In this document: positions 12,581 through 24,300 of the stretch, piece after piece
Numbering within the stretch: position 1 is the stretch's first letter
How the letters are laid out: every line of letters starts with the position of its first letter
Assembly: GCA_020152595.1 (NCBI GenBank)
Contig: JAIGNY010001690.1
Coordinates: forward strand, 1,212,001-1,276,000
Length of the DNA stretch: 64,000 nucleotides
Source of the DNA: Chiridota heheva
Lineage: Eukaryota > Echinodermata > Holothuroidea > Apodida > Chiridotidae
Direction: 5' to 3'
Translations under genes and position numbers: made by a program
The notes under the pieces: generated by a model
Told to the model about the DNA's origin: nothing
Databases searched by the model: none
Seen by the model: only the letters and a program-made list of their open reading frames with translations

Positions 12581-13345
12581 TAAAGGATTAGTTCAGTGGT
12601 CAAGCAAGTCCATCGTATATAAAAGAGGACTTCAAAATAAGTGGTGATGTCACATGCTCAAAATTCACAAAGTCTTTATTAGTTTATTCTATTTTTTTGT
12701 GATCTTTGGCTTAAAAACCATTGGATATGTTAAGAAAGTAATAAATCAGAATCTAGTAATTGTAATTATTTTTTACCACCTGAAGAAAGTTCGAGAACAA
12801 ATATTCAAATAGTAAAAAGATAAATAAATTGTCTTTAAAATACATAAACAATTGTTAAGAATGATGGGGATGAGGACACCAACTTTCCATAGAAGGCTTA
12901 TTACATTTCTACACAGATAAGACATCACTTTAATCCTGAATATTTCCTTAACATGATAAGATTTCAAAGTAGTTTTTTCACCACTTTGTTTCTATTAAAG
13001 TCAAAATAAGATAAGCTTGGCTGACCACTGAGCACTGACCACTAAGCACTGACCACTGACTCCTGAACACTGAGCACTGAGCACTGACTCCTGAGCACTG
13101 ACAACTGAGCACTGACAACTGAGCACTGACAACTGAGCACTGACAACTGAGCACTGACAACTGAGCACTGACAACTGAGCACTGACAACTGAGCACTGAC
13201 AACTGAGCACTGACAACTGAGCACTGACAACTGAGCACTGACAACTGAGCACTGACAACTGAGCACTGACAACTGAGCACTGACAACTGAGCACTGACAA
13301 CTGACCACTGACAACTGACCACTGACAACTGACCACTTTAATGCA
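12581..13345. mobile_element. Family A element, copy A4, with a minisatellite in its right terminal repeat
   Basis: The left unit starts TTAAAGGATTAGTTCAGTGG (12583). The interior 12650-12950 matches the other family A interiors (CTTAAAAACCATTGGATATG, TTTTTACCACCTGAAGAAAG). The right terminal unit runs to AAGCTTGGCTGACCACTGA at about 13030, where the 14-bp array begins. After the array, CACTTTAATG resembles the normal end of the terminal repeat, so the array lies within it. Confidence 0.75.
13021..13336. repeat. 14-bp minisatellite (about 22 units)
   Basis: The unit is GAGCACTGACAACT, very uniform in the middle and varied at both edges (GACCACTGAGCACT, CTGACTCCTGA). Because 14 is not a multiple of 3 and the - strand has no stop in any phase, all three - frames are open here; they are not genes. 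The edge units equal the TGACCACTGA of the family A terminal repeat. Confidence 0.95.
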
Positions 13346-13516
13346 AACATTAGAACATGAATTTCAGGATTGCAGGGGGAAAAGACGGAAAATGATTGAA
13401 ATCGATGTCGTCTATAAATTTGTTAGTGTCGTTTTTTTTTTTTTTTTGGGGCGAGACACTACAAACATTTTGATGGAATGTCCACCATGCTTCCTCTCCC
13501 TCCACCCCTAAAGTCA

Positions 13517-13752
13517 AGCCATTCCACTCGGGCCATTCCACTCGGGCCATTCCGCTCGGGCTATTCCTCTGGGGCCATTCCACTCTCGGGCCATTCCACT
13601 CTTGGGCCATTCCACTCTCGGGCCGTTCCACTTTCGGGCCATTCCACTCTCGGGCCATTCCACTCTCGGGCCATTCCACTCTCGGGCCATTCCACTCTCG
13701 GGCCATTCCACCCTCGGGCCATTCCACTCTCGGGCCATTCCACTTTCGGGCC
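13517..13752. repeat. 14/16-bp minisatellite (about 15 units)
   Basis: The first units are 14 bp (ATTCCACTCGGGCC) and later ones 16 bp (ATTCCACTCTCGGGCC). Its right flank (CCAAAATCCTTTG, GTGCATTAAAT) matches the flank of a single unit inside the foldback element at 46722-46849. Long open frames on both strands here come from the repeat. Confidence 0.95.
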
Positions 13753-13966
13753 AAAATCCTTTGCCTAGTGGTGCATTAAATGCGTATGATATAGGCGTTT
13801 TTTTAATTTTATAGGAACACCTTTGCCTCATTATAGAGGAAATTCATCACGTGACTCTAACTCCACCGGAAGTTTGCAGGGAAGCGTTGTTGCGTTTCAC
13901 GCGTCTTCACACAGCTTAGTCACATCACACGTACAACAAACATATACTGCATGCGAACCTACCTAC

Positions 13967-14098
13967 CAGTTCAGCGAATTTTACTGATCGCAGTTTTTTG
14001 TTGGATTCCGCTTTTTCTTTAAGTTTTATATATTCACCGGGAATACGAAGAGAAACTTTTACATGAACGCCATCTGATTGCTTGTTACACTCAGACAT
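13967..14098 (-). CDS. Possible first coding exon of an unrecognised divergent gene
   Basis: On the - strand an ATG at 14098 opens 44 codons (MSECNKQSDGVHVKVSLRIP, then a Lys-rich part ending SVKFAEL) up to a consensus GTAGGT donor at 13966. The frame extends upstream without a stop to about 14200. I do not recognise the protein. It lies about 1.1 kb from the PEX3 start in head-to-head orientation, so it could share a promoter region. An alternative reading is a 5' UTR exon ending at the CAG|GTATGT just upstream of the ATG. A related inverted copy at 26.64-27.24 kb retains most codons, which either reflects coding origin or shows that the whole block is just a repeat. Confidence 0.35.
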
Positions 14099-15029
14099 AG
14101 CCCACATACCTGATATGAATTGCTCGCTACAAATCCTAGTGTGAGCCGTATAAGTTGAAAGCCGTCGCGTCGTACAACAGAAACCCACTTCGAACGTCAA
14201 TCAGGATCAGATGGAAATCGAGAAAACTTTTTTTATTTCCTATGTCTATAAGTGCAACCGCAATAGCACAGCAAGATTCCTGCATAAATATCTTACAAAA
14301 ATAATCTTATATAACTACATGCACACGTAGGCCTTACAGCATACGACAGTGTTTATGGTTTACAAAATGGCAACGTGTAAACAAAGTCATGTGATCTCAT
14401 GACGGTCAGCTGAAAGACCTTTAGGTAGCACGGAACTAAAAAGATATCCCCCATTATCCAAAAATGAGAACCCTCAGAGAAAGGCTAATAAATATATTTT
14501 CGAGAGGTCCTATTTAATGGAACAGGAAGGTGATACGTTGAAAATTTAAGAAATGGTAGAAAAAGGATAGGACTTGACTATTCATGTCCAAACTTGACGA
14601 GATTTATTTTAGTAAAAGTTTCATGGGCAACTATTTTACCAAGGACCCACACCAAAATTTGAGTGATTTGGTGAGGGTGTACACGTCTTCACTTCAGCCT
14701 AAAAAAAAAGCCAAAACTTCTAATGACCCCTTTGAAAGTACCCCTATCTCAGAGATATTAGATGGTACTTTTTGGAAAAAATTACAAAAAATCCCAAATC
14801 TATTTAATTCTGTACAAAAAGGACCCCGAACTTGACCCTTTCATCATAGGCTTCAATGGGGGACAATAATTAGTTTTGTGCCACCTGTATCAGGCAAGTC
14901 AGGATTCAGTACGTAATGACCTCATTTCTTATGAATATTTAATAGCTTTCTACAACGAGAGTAAATAATCACAAAATAATCACAAAAAACGACTCATACT
15001 CTGTACTCTGCGCTGCTAGTCTAAAGTTC
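14099..15029. other. Region between the - strand exon candidate and the PEX3 promoter
   Basis: Up to about 14390 this belongs to the block copied in intron 3. From there on I see no repeat. An 83-codon open frame at 14584-14835 has no recognisable similarity and I do not call it a gene. Confidence 0.4.
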
Positions 15030-15222
15030 AAATGTTACGTAATATTTATGCACGATCTCTGAGTGTCGGAACGATCGTGGACTTGAACCGTACCGTCGTA
15101 CTTGAGCGCGCTTGGCCGATCTTGTTACTATACTACTATGTACTAGCAGTACTATAATCTGAAGTAAAGTCTGGAGTGTACAACTACAAGTTCTGGAGAA
15201 ATTCCGTGAGAAATTGACATAA
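15030..15222 (+). promoter_or_regulatory. Likely PEX3 promoter / 5' UTR region
   Basis: The ~190 bp before the PEX3 ATG is richer in CpG than the surrounding DNA (several CGATC, CCGTACCG and GAGCGCGC clusters around 15045-15120) and free of repeats. No clear TATA box was seen. The assignment rests only on position and composition. Confidence 0.35.
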
Positions 15223-15310
15223 ATGGATCCGCGAAATCTCCTAAACAGAACTTACAATTTTCTTCACCGCCACAGAGCAAAACTTGCTATTCTGGGCGTA
15301 GTAGGTGGAG
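15223..15310 (+). CDS. PEX3: PEX3 exon 1 (start codon, basic N-terminus and start of membrane anchor)
   Basis: The ATG at 15223 opens [20 protein letters not shown], followed by the hydrophobic LAILGVVGG. The exon ends before a consensus GTGAGT donor at 15311 and leaves one base (G) for the split Gly codon. The Arg/His/Lys-rich stretch before the hydrophobic segment matches the peroxisomal targeting and anchoring N-terminus known for PEX3. An upstream ATG was not needed to reach family length. Confidence 0.93.
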
Positions 15311-18300
15311 GTGAGTGGTCTTTATTTCAATATTTGATATCGTTTTTGATCTGCGTTTGTTGCAAGAAGACGAAGTTAACAGCCTTGGTCGAGAGACTCA
15401 CAAATTGTAGACCTAACGTTAATAACACGTTAGACACACTGAAGGATTGATATGCTTTACCGCCAGACATTGTACATGCACCAAGTCCCAACTGTTTCAA
15501 AGCTAAACTTATATGCTAACTAGTTTTTTTTTTTACTCCTACTTTTTATGCTCGGTTGGCGTTCATGTCCTCTTGAAGGATTTTTGCCGACTTAACCGAT
15601 TAAGATTCAGACAGAAAAAATTTGCACTGACTTTTTTCGTGCAAACCCCATGGCCCAGGGTGCGATTTGTGCACTATAATAGTACGAAGATTTTCGGCAT
15701 GGAGTTGACTTCTTTTAAGGGTAGGCTAGTGACAAAGCACTAGCACGAATATTCAGGCCCAAATCAGCCTAACAACGCTAGGCCCTAACTGTTAGTAACG
15801 TTAACTTTAGTAGTAACCCAAATCCGTAGTATTATTGTGAAATAACGTTTGGATTGTCCCCATTTTAAGGGTTGTTTGCTAACGTTGGCTTAATTGTAAC
15901 GAGGTGCACTCAGCGGATAAAATGAAACATCAGAGAAAGGAATGTTTGATTCCGGTCGTAAGTTTATTAAAACCTTCAATATGACGACATGCTTCATACT
16001 CCAATGATTTTACAGGTGAATGACAGTTCTTTTAACGGAAAATACAACAGATGATACGTAATAAATCAGAGTAACTACAACACACGACTTCACAGGACAA
16101 CCGCACGGACGAGACTAACTCGACTTGAAGTGGATACGGATACGATCGATAGAGCATACGCTCTTTCAAGGAAACAACTATTCTGATTGGATAAACCTGA
16201 ACGCCTGATCAGATCTAACCACCTGATTGGAGGAAAGTACCATACCATGTAAATCAAACTCATGGTGACACTTAAAGGTGATTGGATGTCAAAGGTCCCA
16301 TGATTAACTAAGTTTACCCATTGGACAAAAGTATAGAAGTTTGTAAATGTATGCAGATAAAGCCTAACATCTGATGTGCATGTGACAGACATGTGAATAT
16401 CATGCAAACTAAGAACAAATATCCAAAAGCTGGCGTCATCAATTCTTAGACGTACATTCGTGACATAAATAACTAAATAATCTTCCAGAATTATGATTTG
16501 ATAATTCTAGAACCACGACCATGAAACCAATTTATAAAACTTAAATATAACTTCAACTCATAAACAATCATAGCAATGTAACTCAGCTTAATAAATAAAA
16601 CCCCATGAGGGATAAAACATTGAACACCTCAAGGTATATTATTTATACACTAAACTCTTCAAAATATATGATTTATACAGATTAATTTAAAACACAACAA
16701 AATCAAGACTCTTACAATATTTTGGGCATAAAGTTACGCACATGTATTGAAAAAAACGCACAACACACGTCCTATGCAATCCACATGGCAAAATAAAATG
16801 GCCAAGTTGAACGGAACACTCAATTTTACATTTCTCAAAATTATATAGAATTTATTCATGAAAACATTAAAAAATTTACTGTTCAAATTATTGTTAGACA
16901 ATACTAAGACATAAAAGTCAACTTAAAAGTCATAAAACCAATGTGAAGTATAATTTTTTGAAAAGTTGTCTGAAAATGATTCTCCGTCCACCAGTACTGC
17001 TTTTCCACCGACCAACTGCATATTCGTGTTAAAGAGTCAGGTAGCTCAGTTGGTAGATTGCACCACTGAGATGCTGGAGGTACCCAATGCAAGCCTCTGA
17101 CAGGTCTAACCACAGTTATGCAGACAGATATGACGATTATCAAAGCGGAAGTAAGTCATTTGCAGCTCCTGCTCCTCATTCAGTTGTTGAGAGAAGTGGC
17201 AATAGTTGAAGGGGACGGAGGGGATGTTAAGCTGTCGGTCCTGATGGTAGGACAGTCACACCCTACCTGGTTCTCTGAACACTTTTCAAAAAGAGTAGGG
17301 TGAAAACCTGGTGTCCACTTCTGTTCCTGTCGCACAAGACAGGAATTTGCTATGCAGGCTATAGCTTGGAATCTATGCTCTGTTCAGGAGTCTTGCAGAG
17401 TTCCCATAATAAGGGAGGATTATGTACAAAAAAAACAATTATCTGTCAAACTAATTTACGAATGAAATGAACATTTTGTACATTACGTAAAAAGCATCTA
17501 AATTTTGGAAAAAATGACATTCCGATCACTTGGCGAACCCTCACACGTACACAATTAGTGCACATTTCATTCGAGTGTGCTGGCAACTGCTATTTTGAAA
17601 ATGTTTGTCAGTAAGCGCTCTTTCTCAATTTCTTGCTCAAATAGTGCGAGGAAGGAAAATTATTACACACAACAGTTTGCCATTAATTCTTCACCACAAC
17701 TTAATTAAAATTCGTCCAATTTAAAAACAAAAAATAAGAATCTTACTAGGTCAAAAGATGATTTTTGCACCTCTTAAAAATATTGAACCTTATACGCCAG
17801 GCCCGTTAGCTTTCTAGAAAACGATAAGAATTGAGCTTTTTTTCACTTATTTTGATTGGTAACTAGAACTTTTTTTGTCATGTTCTAATTACAAAGTTAG
17901 ATAACATAACAACATGATGGGCTAAGAAGGGTTAGTCACTCCATAAAAAGCCCAAACTAACACCACCACCACCACAAAAAAAAAAAAATCAAAGATGTCC
18001 AGAGTTAGTAAAGAACTTATCAATGTTGACTTTGAAATTGTGAAGAGAATTGTACCTAACTACCCACTGAGGCAAACCATTCCACTCATTAACAACTCTT
18101 TGCCAAAAGCTAAAACACTGAATATCTATTCGTGAGAAATCGTTGGTCAACTTCAAACTGTTACCACGTGTCACATGAGGATTAGCAGCAACATGCAAGA
18201 AATTACAGGACGTCAAAACATCATATCGCCATGTGCTTTTCTCAACTCTTAGCAACCTAGATTAGTAAGAGAGATTTCTTACTTCGGGAATAAGTCTAGT

Positions 18301-21300
18301 GGCTCTTTGCTGAACCTGCTCCAAAATGAACTGATCCTTCTCATAAAGGGGACTACAAGCCTGAATAGCATACTTAAGGTGAGGCCTGACTAACTGCTTA
18401 TACAAATTAAGGACAACCTCTTTATCAAAAAAACAAAAATTTCTTCTAATCAAACCAAGCATCCTATTTGCCCTTGCAGCTCTTAAAGCACACTGTTTAG
18501 AAGGCTTCAGATTACTAGTAATGACAACACCTAGATCCCTTTCTTGATCAACAAAACCAAGATTTGAACCATTCATGCAGTAATCAAAAGCCAAATTGCT
18601 CTGACCAAAATGAATAACTTTGCATTTATCAGCATTGAATGACATCTGCCTTCTTTGTGACCAAGAAACTAACTTATCCAGAAGAATCCCTAGCATCATC
18701 AACTATCCTGTACAGCTTAGTGTCATCAGCAAATTTACAAATCCTGGAGCCAAGGGAAACATCAATATCATTGATGAAGATTAAGAAAAGAAGCGGACCC
18801 TATACAAAATCCTGAGGAAACCACTTGTAACCTTCTTCCATGGAGATACTTCACCATTAACAACAACTCCTTGTGACCTGTCAATTTACCAAGAATTTAT
18901 CCAACTGGCACACTTTCCCTCACCAAGCGCTCTTGTTTTCAACATGAGCCTCCTCCACACCAAGCGCTCTTGTTTTCAACATGAGCCTGCCTAACAGAAC
19001 CTTATCAAATGCATTTTGGAAGTGTAAATAGATAACATCCACATTATGACCAGAATCAATTAGTTTAGTAACATCATCAAGAAATTCCATTAAATTAGGA
19101 ACACAAGACCTCTTAGGTAAAAACCCATGCTGGGACAAATTCAACAAACCATTGAATAGTAAATGATCTAATACAACCATAACAATGAACTCCATGACCT
19201 TGCACACAACACTAGTAAGACCCACTGGCCTATAGTTACAGGGCAAACTGTGGTCACCCTTTTTAGTTCCTATGCCAACGGCATCGGGAACCTTAAAGCC
19301 GCTTTCGCGTGTGTGCAAACATTGTATGTGTGTGACAGCTAGCTTGTTCACGATATCTCGTGAGCCATACACTGCAGACTTGTCATATCTAGTACACAGG
19401 ATACTTATATAGAGTACAAGAACCATGTCATTTTTGGTGATGATATCATGCATATGAATGAGTGGACGGAGCTAAATTTAAGATTCTTGAAATTGTAATA
19501 ATTTAGCAACTGTTTGTCACTTTTATGTAATACTTGCTGTGCTACTGTTATAAGGTATTGTACACATGTTTTTGCAGATCTCATATCATTACTATGCATG
19601 GTGGGTAGGGCTTGATGTAAAATTGCTATGAAATGCTTGTTCTCACAATATCTTATGAAGCATACTTGGCAGACATGTCATAATTAGTATACAGAATACT
19701 TATATGTAGTACAAGAACCCTATCGTTTTTGGTGATGATATCATGCATATTAATTAGTAGGTGGGGGGGCTAATTATACAGTTCTTGAATAAGCGATTAT
19801 CAAGCAGTCGTTTGACAGTTTTATGTCAAACTTGCTATGCTGCTGTTATTAGGTATTGTGCACATGTCTACGTTGTTAGCAGGTCTTATATCATTATTAG
19901 GCATGGTGGGTGGGGCTTGATGTAAAAATTGCTATGATTTTCACATTATCTCTTGAACCGTATACTGCAGACATGTCATAATTTGTATATAGAATACTTA
20001 TATGTAGCACAAGAATCCTATCATTTTTGGTGATGATATCATGCATATTAATGAGTGGGCAGGGCTCATTATAAAATTCTTGAATAAGTGATTATTAATC
20101 AGTTGTTTGACAGTTTTATGTAATACTTGCTATGCTGCTGTTATTAGGTATTGTGCACATGTTTACGTTGTTAGCAGGTCTTATATCATTATTATGCATG
20201 GTGGGCGGGGCTTGATGTGAAATTGCTATAATTGTACACTGCAGACATGTCATAATTAGTATACAGCATGCTTATATGTAGTACAAGAACCATGTCATTC
20301 TTTGTGATGATATCATGCATATTAATGAGTGGGCGGGGCTAATTATACAATTTTTGAATAAGTGATTATTAAGCAGTCGTTTGACAGTTTTATGTAATAC
20401 TTGCTATGTTGCTGTTATTAGGTATTGTGCACATGTCTACGTTGTTAGTAGGTCTCATTTCACTAATATGCATAGTGGGCGGAGCTTGATGTGAAATTGC
20501 TATGAAATGCTTGTTCTTACAAGATTCTGTTCATAAATCAATCTGATATTTGGTCAGAAATTAATTAAATATTTAATCCATAGATAATGTCTTTGCTAAC
20601 AAATGATGACCAATAGAAGCAGATCTAAGAACAATTTCCTTTACCTAAAAAAATAAAAGGATTATTCAAATAATCATATGTGACAAGAGAAATAAAGTTA
20701 AACAAACTGAAATAAATTTATTGATATTTTTGGTTCACAAGTTACAGAAATTTTAGAGTTTAGTAGTAAATTAAGAATAAAGCTAGTAGTAAATTTGAAA
20801 CACCTATGATATCACACAGACAAATTAACATACTCCCTGGTCATTGGGCATTAACATGCCTGAGAATCTTCCTAGGAAGTCACTATTCCCCTTTACTACA
20901 GTAGCAGCTATATACAGGTGGCGAGCTCCATTCATTTAAATTTAACACATTTTTGCAGACCAAAACCCTCCTTGCCTGCCCTAGGGCAACACTGCCCTCT
21001 CCACACGAATATAAAGAAACATTCCAAAATTTGATATCTAAATGTAAACATTGGAAGGAATAACATCTGGCTAGCAACCATTAGGCCACATCAAAGTTGT
21101 AAATTTCCTCCACAAATCCTGTAATAATGTTTGAGATAAATACACTAAAACATTTGATATAGACCACCATCAACTCATGTGTCTGAATAGTCATATATAC
21201 ATTCATACATACTGCTATGAAATCACATTACATATATATATACATTCATACATACTGCTATGAAATCACATTACATATATATATATACATTCATACATAC

Positions 21301-24300
21301 TGCTATGAAATCACATTACACTGCTCTAAAAAGGGGAGGCATTGAAACCACAAAAGCTTTTGGTCTTCTGGTTAAAAATAGGAGTGACATTTGTAATTCT
21401 ATTCTTCAATCTAGGAACAACATCAACATCAAAGCACTTTGAAAAGATAATACTCAGGGAACAGAAAGAACATCTCATGAATCATGACGAATTAGGACAA
21501 GAGATGGCAGCATAATATTACTTGATAAACTTAACCCCAGAATTTAGATTAAGAAATACAAAGTAATCAACAACACATTGACTATTTGACAAATTTGGGA
21601 TTTTCACTTGTTATTAAAATATTGTTTTATTGTCGCGCCATGTTTACAAGCTTCAGGTGTGTTTTTGCTACTGTACCGTCTATGCTAAGGTGTTATTACT
21701 CGTGTGTGTGTGCAGTGTTCAATTTAATGCTATATGCATATTGACTTCACTGACTCTCCTTTGTTTGACAGCTTTTGAACTAATTAAGTACATCCAATAA
21801 TGCGCTGTTTTAAAGGTAAATCAGCAGCGAAGGCACAAAGCACAACTTTTTGATAGGTTTTTTATTAAACCAGGGAGTTGTTAAGACTCACTCACAAAAT
21901 GTAAGGAACATCTCAATATATACATGTAGTTTCATTGCATGTATATATTTATTTTACGTAAAAGTGATCCATGAGTGACGATAAAAGGCATTGTCAAACG
22001 TTGACCTGAGATTGTCGTGGAAAGGGCTAGTTATTCTAGCGCGTAGTCGAAATTCATCTACACTTCTATGATAAACCAATGCAGCAGTTTCAACGTTAAA
22101 AAGTATATAGCATTGTCTGACCATGTATAGCAGCCATATAGTGGCTATAGGGTATACTATGGTCAGAATGTTATCTGACTAGCGTAGTAAAAGCTTTTCC
22201 TGACATACTGGTGTGAAAAAAAGTATAAACCTGCAAGTAGTACAGTAGTCAAATTTCTTTCCTAAACACTACACATGAGTTGTTTTCCTAAAATACCAGA
22301 ATGTACTATAAATCTAGATATAGTAACGATGAAACAATCACAAATTAAGAGACTTTGTACTCCTGTTAGATTGCATTTAGTACGAGTCATACCCAAATAG
22401 AGCAGATGTCCAAATCCATCGATTTGGGTATGTGCCTCAGATCTTCATGTCCATTATAAAAAAAGTTGAATCGAAACCAGTAAGAAACCCACACTGAACA
22501 AAAGTCAATGGGATTTAACACGAATCTCCAAAAAAAGTTCCCAGATTTTTCGGGGAGCATTTATTTGTGATATCAAAATCAACCCCCTTCTCACTGAAAA
22601 ATCAAACACTCAGTTTTGTTTCCAGTTGTAGTTGTAAAAGTTGGAGAGAAACCACAACGATTAATGGTCAAAATTTGAAGGAAAGAAAAAAAGGACAACA
22701 ATTTCAGTTTGTTCATAATCGTGAAACGCTCTGAACAATACATGAAATGAGTTGCATGCACAAATAAGATGCTATGCCTCCTATATAAGCATGCGCAATA
22801 TTTGGAATATCTTACGCTCATGGCGCGAGCGTATGCATACAGTATTATACACGTTGAAATTGCAATGCTTATATGGTGCAATCCATTCCCTGTGCTGCAT
22901 ATTCGTACACAAATACGCCTGTGAAATTTTCTCACTCATATATTGCTCTTTATCTTATTTGTGTACACACGCAAACGCGCAACCAGGCCTAGCACACAAA
23001 AGTCAGTTTTACGAAGGAATTTCACTGTAAAAGACCATGGAGCCAAAACTTCAAGAAAATAATGATTTGTGGTACATTTTAATAATTAGTTTCACTCAAG
23101 TGATATCATTATTTGGTTCGGGACGTCTTCTTAATACGCGAGACTAAGTTTTTTGTGTTTACAATGTAAAGGAGAGAAGTTAGCAGCCATCGGAAGTAAA
23201 AGTTTGTTGTTTTGATGATGTTGCATAATATTGCATAGTAGTATTGTATTGAGATGATGGCTCACTGGATTACGTTAGACTAACGATGCAATGGCAGTCA
23301 TTATGAAAGCGGTAGAATGCACGTAGGAAGGGCGTAATGCAGAAATGATATTTTGTTTGGTTCTTCTTTGCTATACTGTATATACTTTTGTATATTCCTG
23401 TATCAGTGACTTGATATAAATAAAATACTGTCAAAAACTAATGCATATTCATTAGGCCTATTTGTATAAGTTGTATTGTTAGCCAATTGTATTCTTTTAA
23501 AATTAAAAGCAAGTTTTGTCACCAAGGAAAGTATTCTAGAAGCAAAATACTAAACAAGGCTTATTAAGCCTTGTTATTTAGTAGTAACTCGCTGCTTGGT
23601 TGTTTGACTGTCTTGGCATATGAAAGCAAAGGCCTCGTACTTTCGGTATAGGTTTTAGGTGGTATGCACCCTGGCCCATGACATCTCCTTGTTGTTTTAA
23701 TAAGTAGTCCTAACTCAATTTTCTATCTTACCTCTATTGTCAGAAAAAATTGTGAGGGCCTTTTGAGTATCCAAGTTATGAATGGATTGTTTGAATCCGT
23801 TCAAAGGCATGAGAATCGCAGTGAGTGTACAGACTGACTGATCCATCGGCATTTTAGGCAACTGCTTTGGCATATTCTTAGTGAAGATGGTCCCCCACTA
23901 TTTCGGCCGTTGGTACTTTAAAATTATGTGACAAAGTATGGTTTAAATGGTACTGAAAGAGACCCTCCCTTCACACACACACACATTTACTCTTACTTGA
24001 AGAGAAATTTGAACAGTTCCATCTGAAATTGAACAAATAAAACTTTCTGGACCAACAATGCAATTCTGTTACTGTTGAGGAATACCACAGGTTATCATTT
24101 TCTTGATGCAATCTTGTTAGGGCCAGCTGAAGATATGACTCAAGTAAGTCTGGTTTTCAAAGTTACTGATCGTTAGAAACCATATTGAAAACGGGAAAAG
24201 TAGAGGAAGCAGCTAGCGATTAGGAGGTGGATTTTGATAACATAGAAATTCCGGGAGGCCGGGCAGGTGACGATCCTACTGAGCCTAAATGCCCTATGGT

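Noticed and set aside
12978-13350. Three overlapping - strand frames of 102-116 codons
   Set aside because: A 14-bp repeat without stops is open in all three - frames. Not coding.
13350-13831. Frames on both strands rich in GPRVEWPESGMA or GPFHSRAIPLSGHST
   Set aside because: Read-through of the 16-bp minisatellite.
13847-13855. TCACGTGAC as a regulatory E-box for the divergent exon
   Set aside because: A single short motif; the matching position in the intron-3 copy is not kept, so no support for function.
14584-14835. 83-codon frame (MSKLDEIYFSKSFMGNY...) upstream of PEX3
   Set aside because: No family recognised, no splice or promoter support; could be a decayed fragment but not defensible as a gene.
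17035-17110. A tRNA gene (GTAGCTCAGTTGGTAGA)
   Set aside because: The B-box and stems are broken and the sequence continues into a body shared with 25.7 kb, so it is a SINE head.
22591-23030. Overlapping frames of 92 and 114 codons on both strands in intron 1
   Set aside because: No recognisable similarity, no splice context, and mutual overlap; likely chance.
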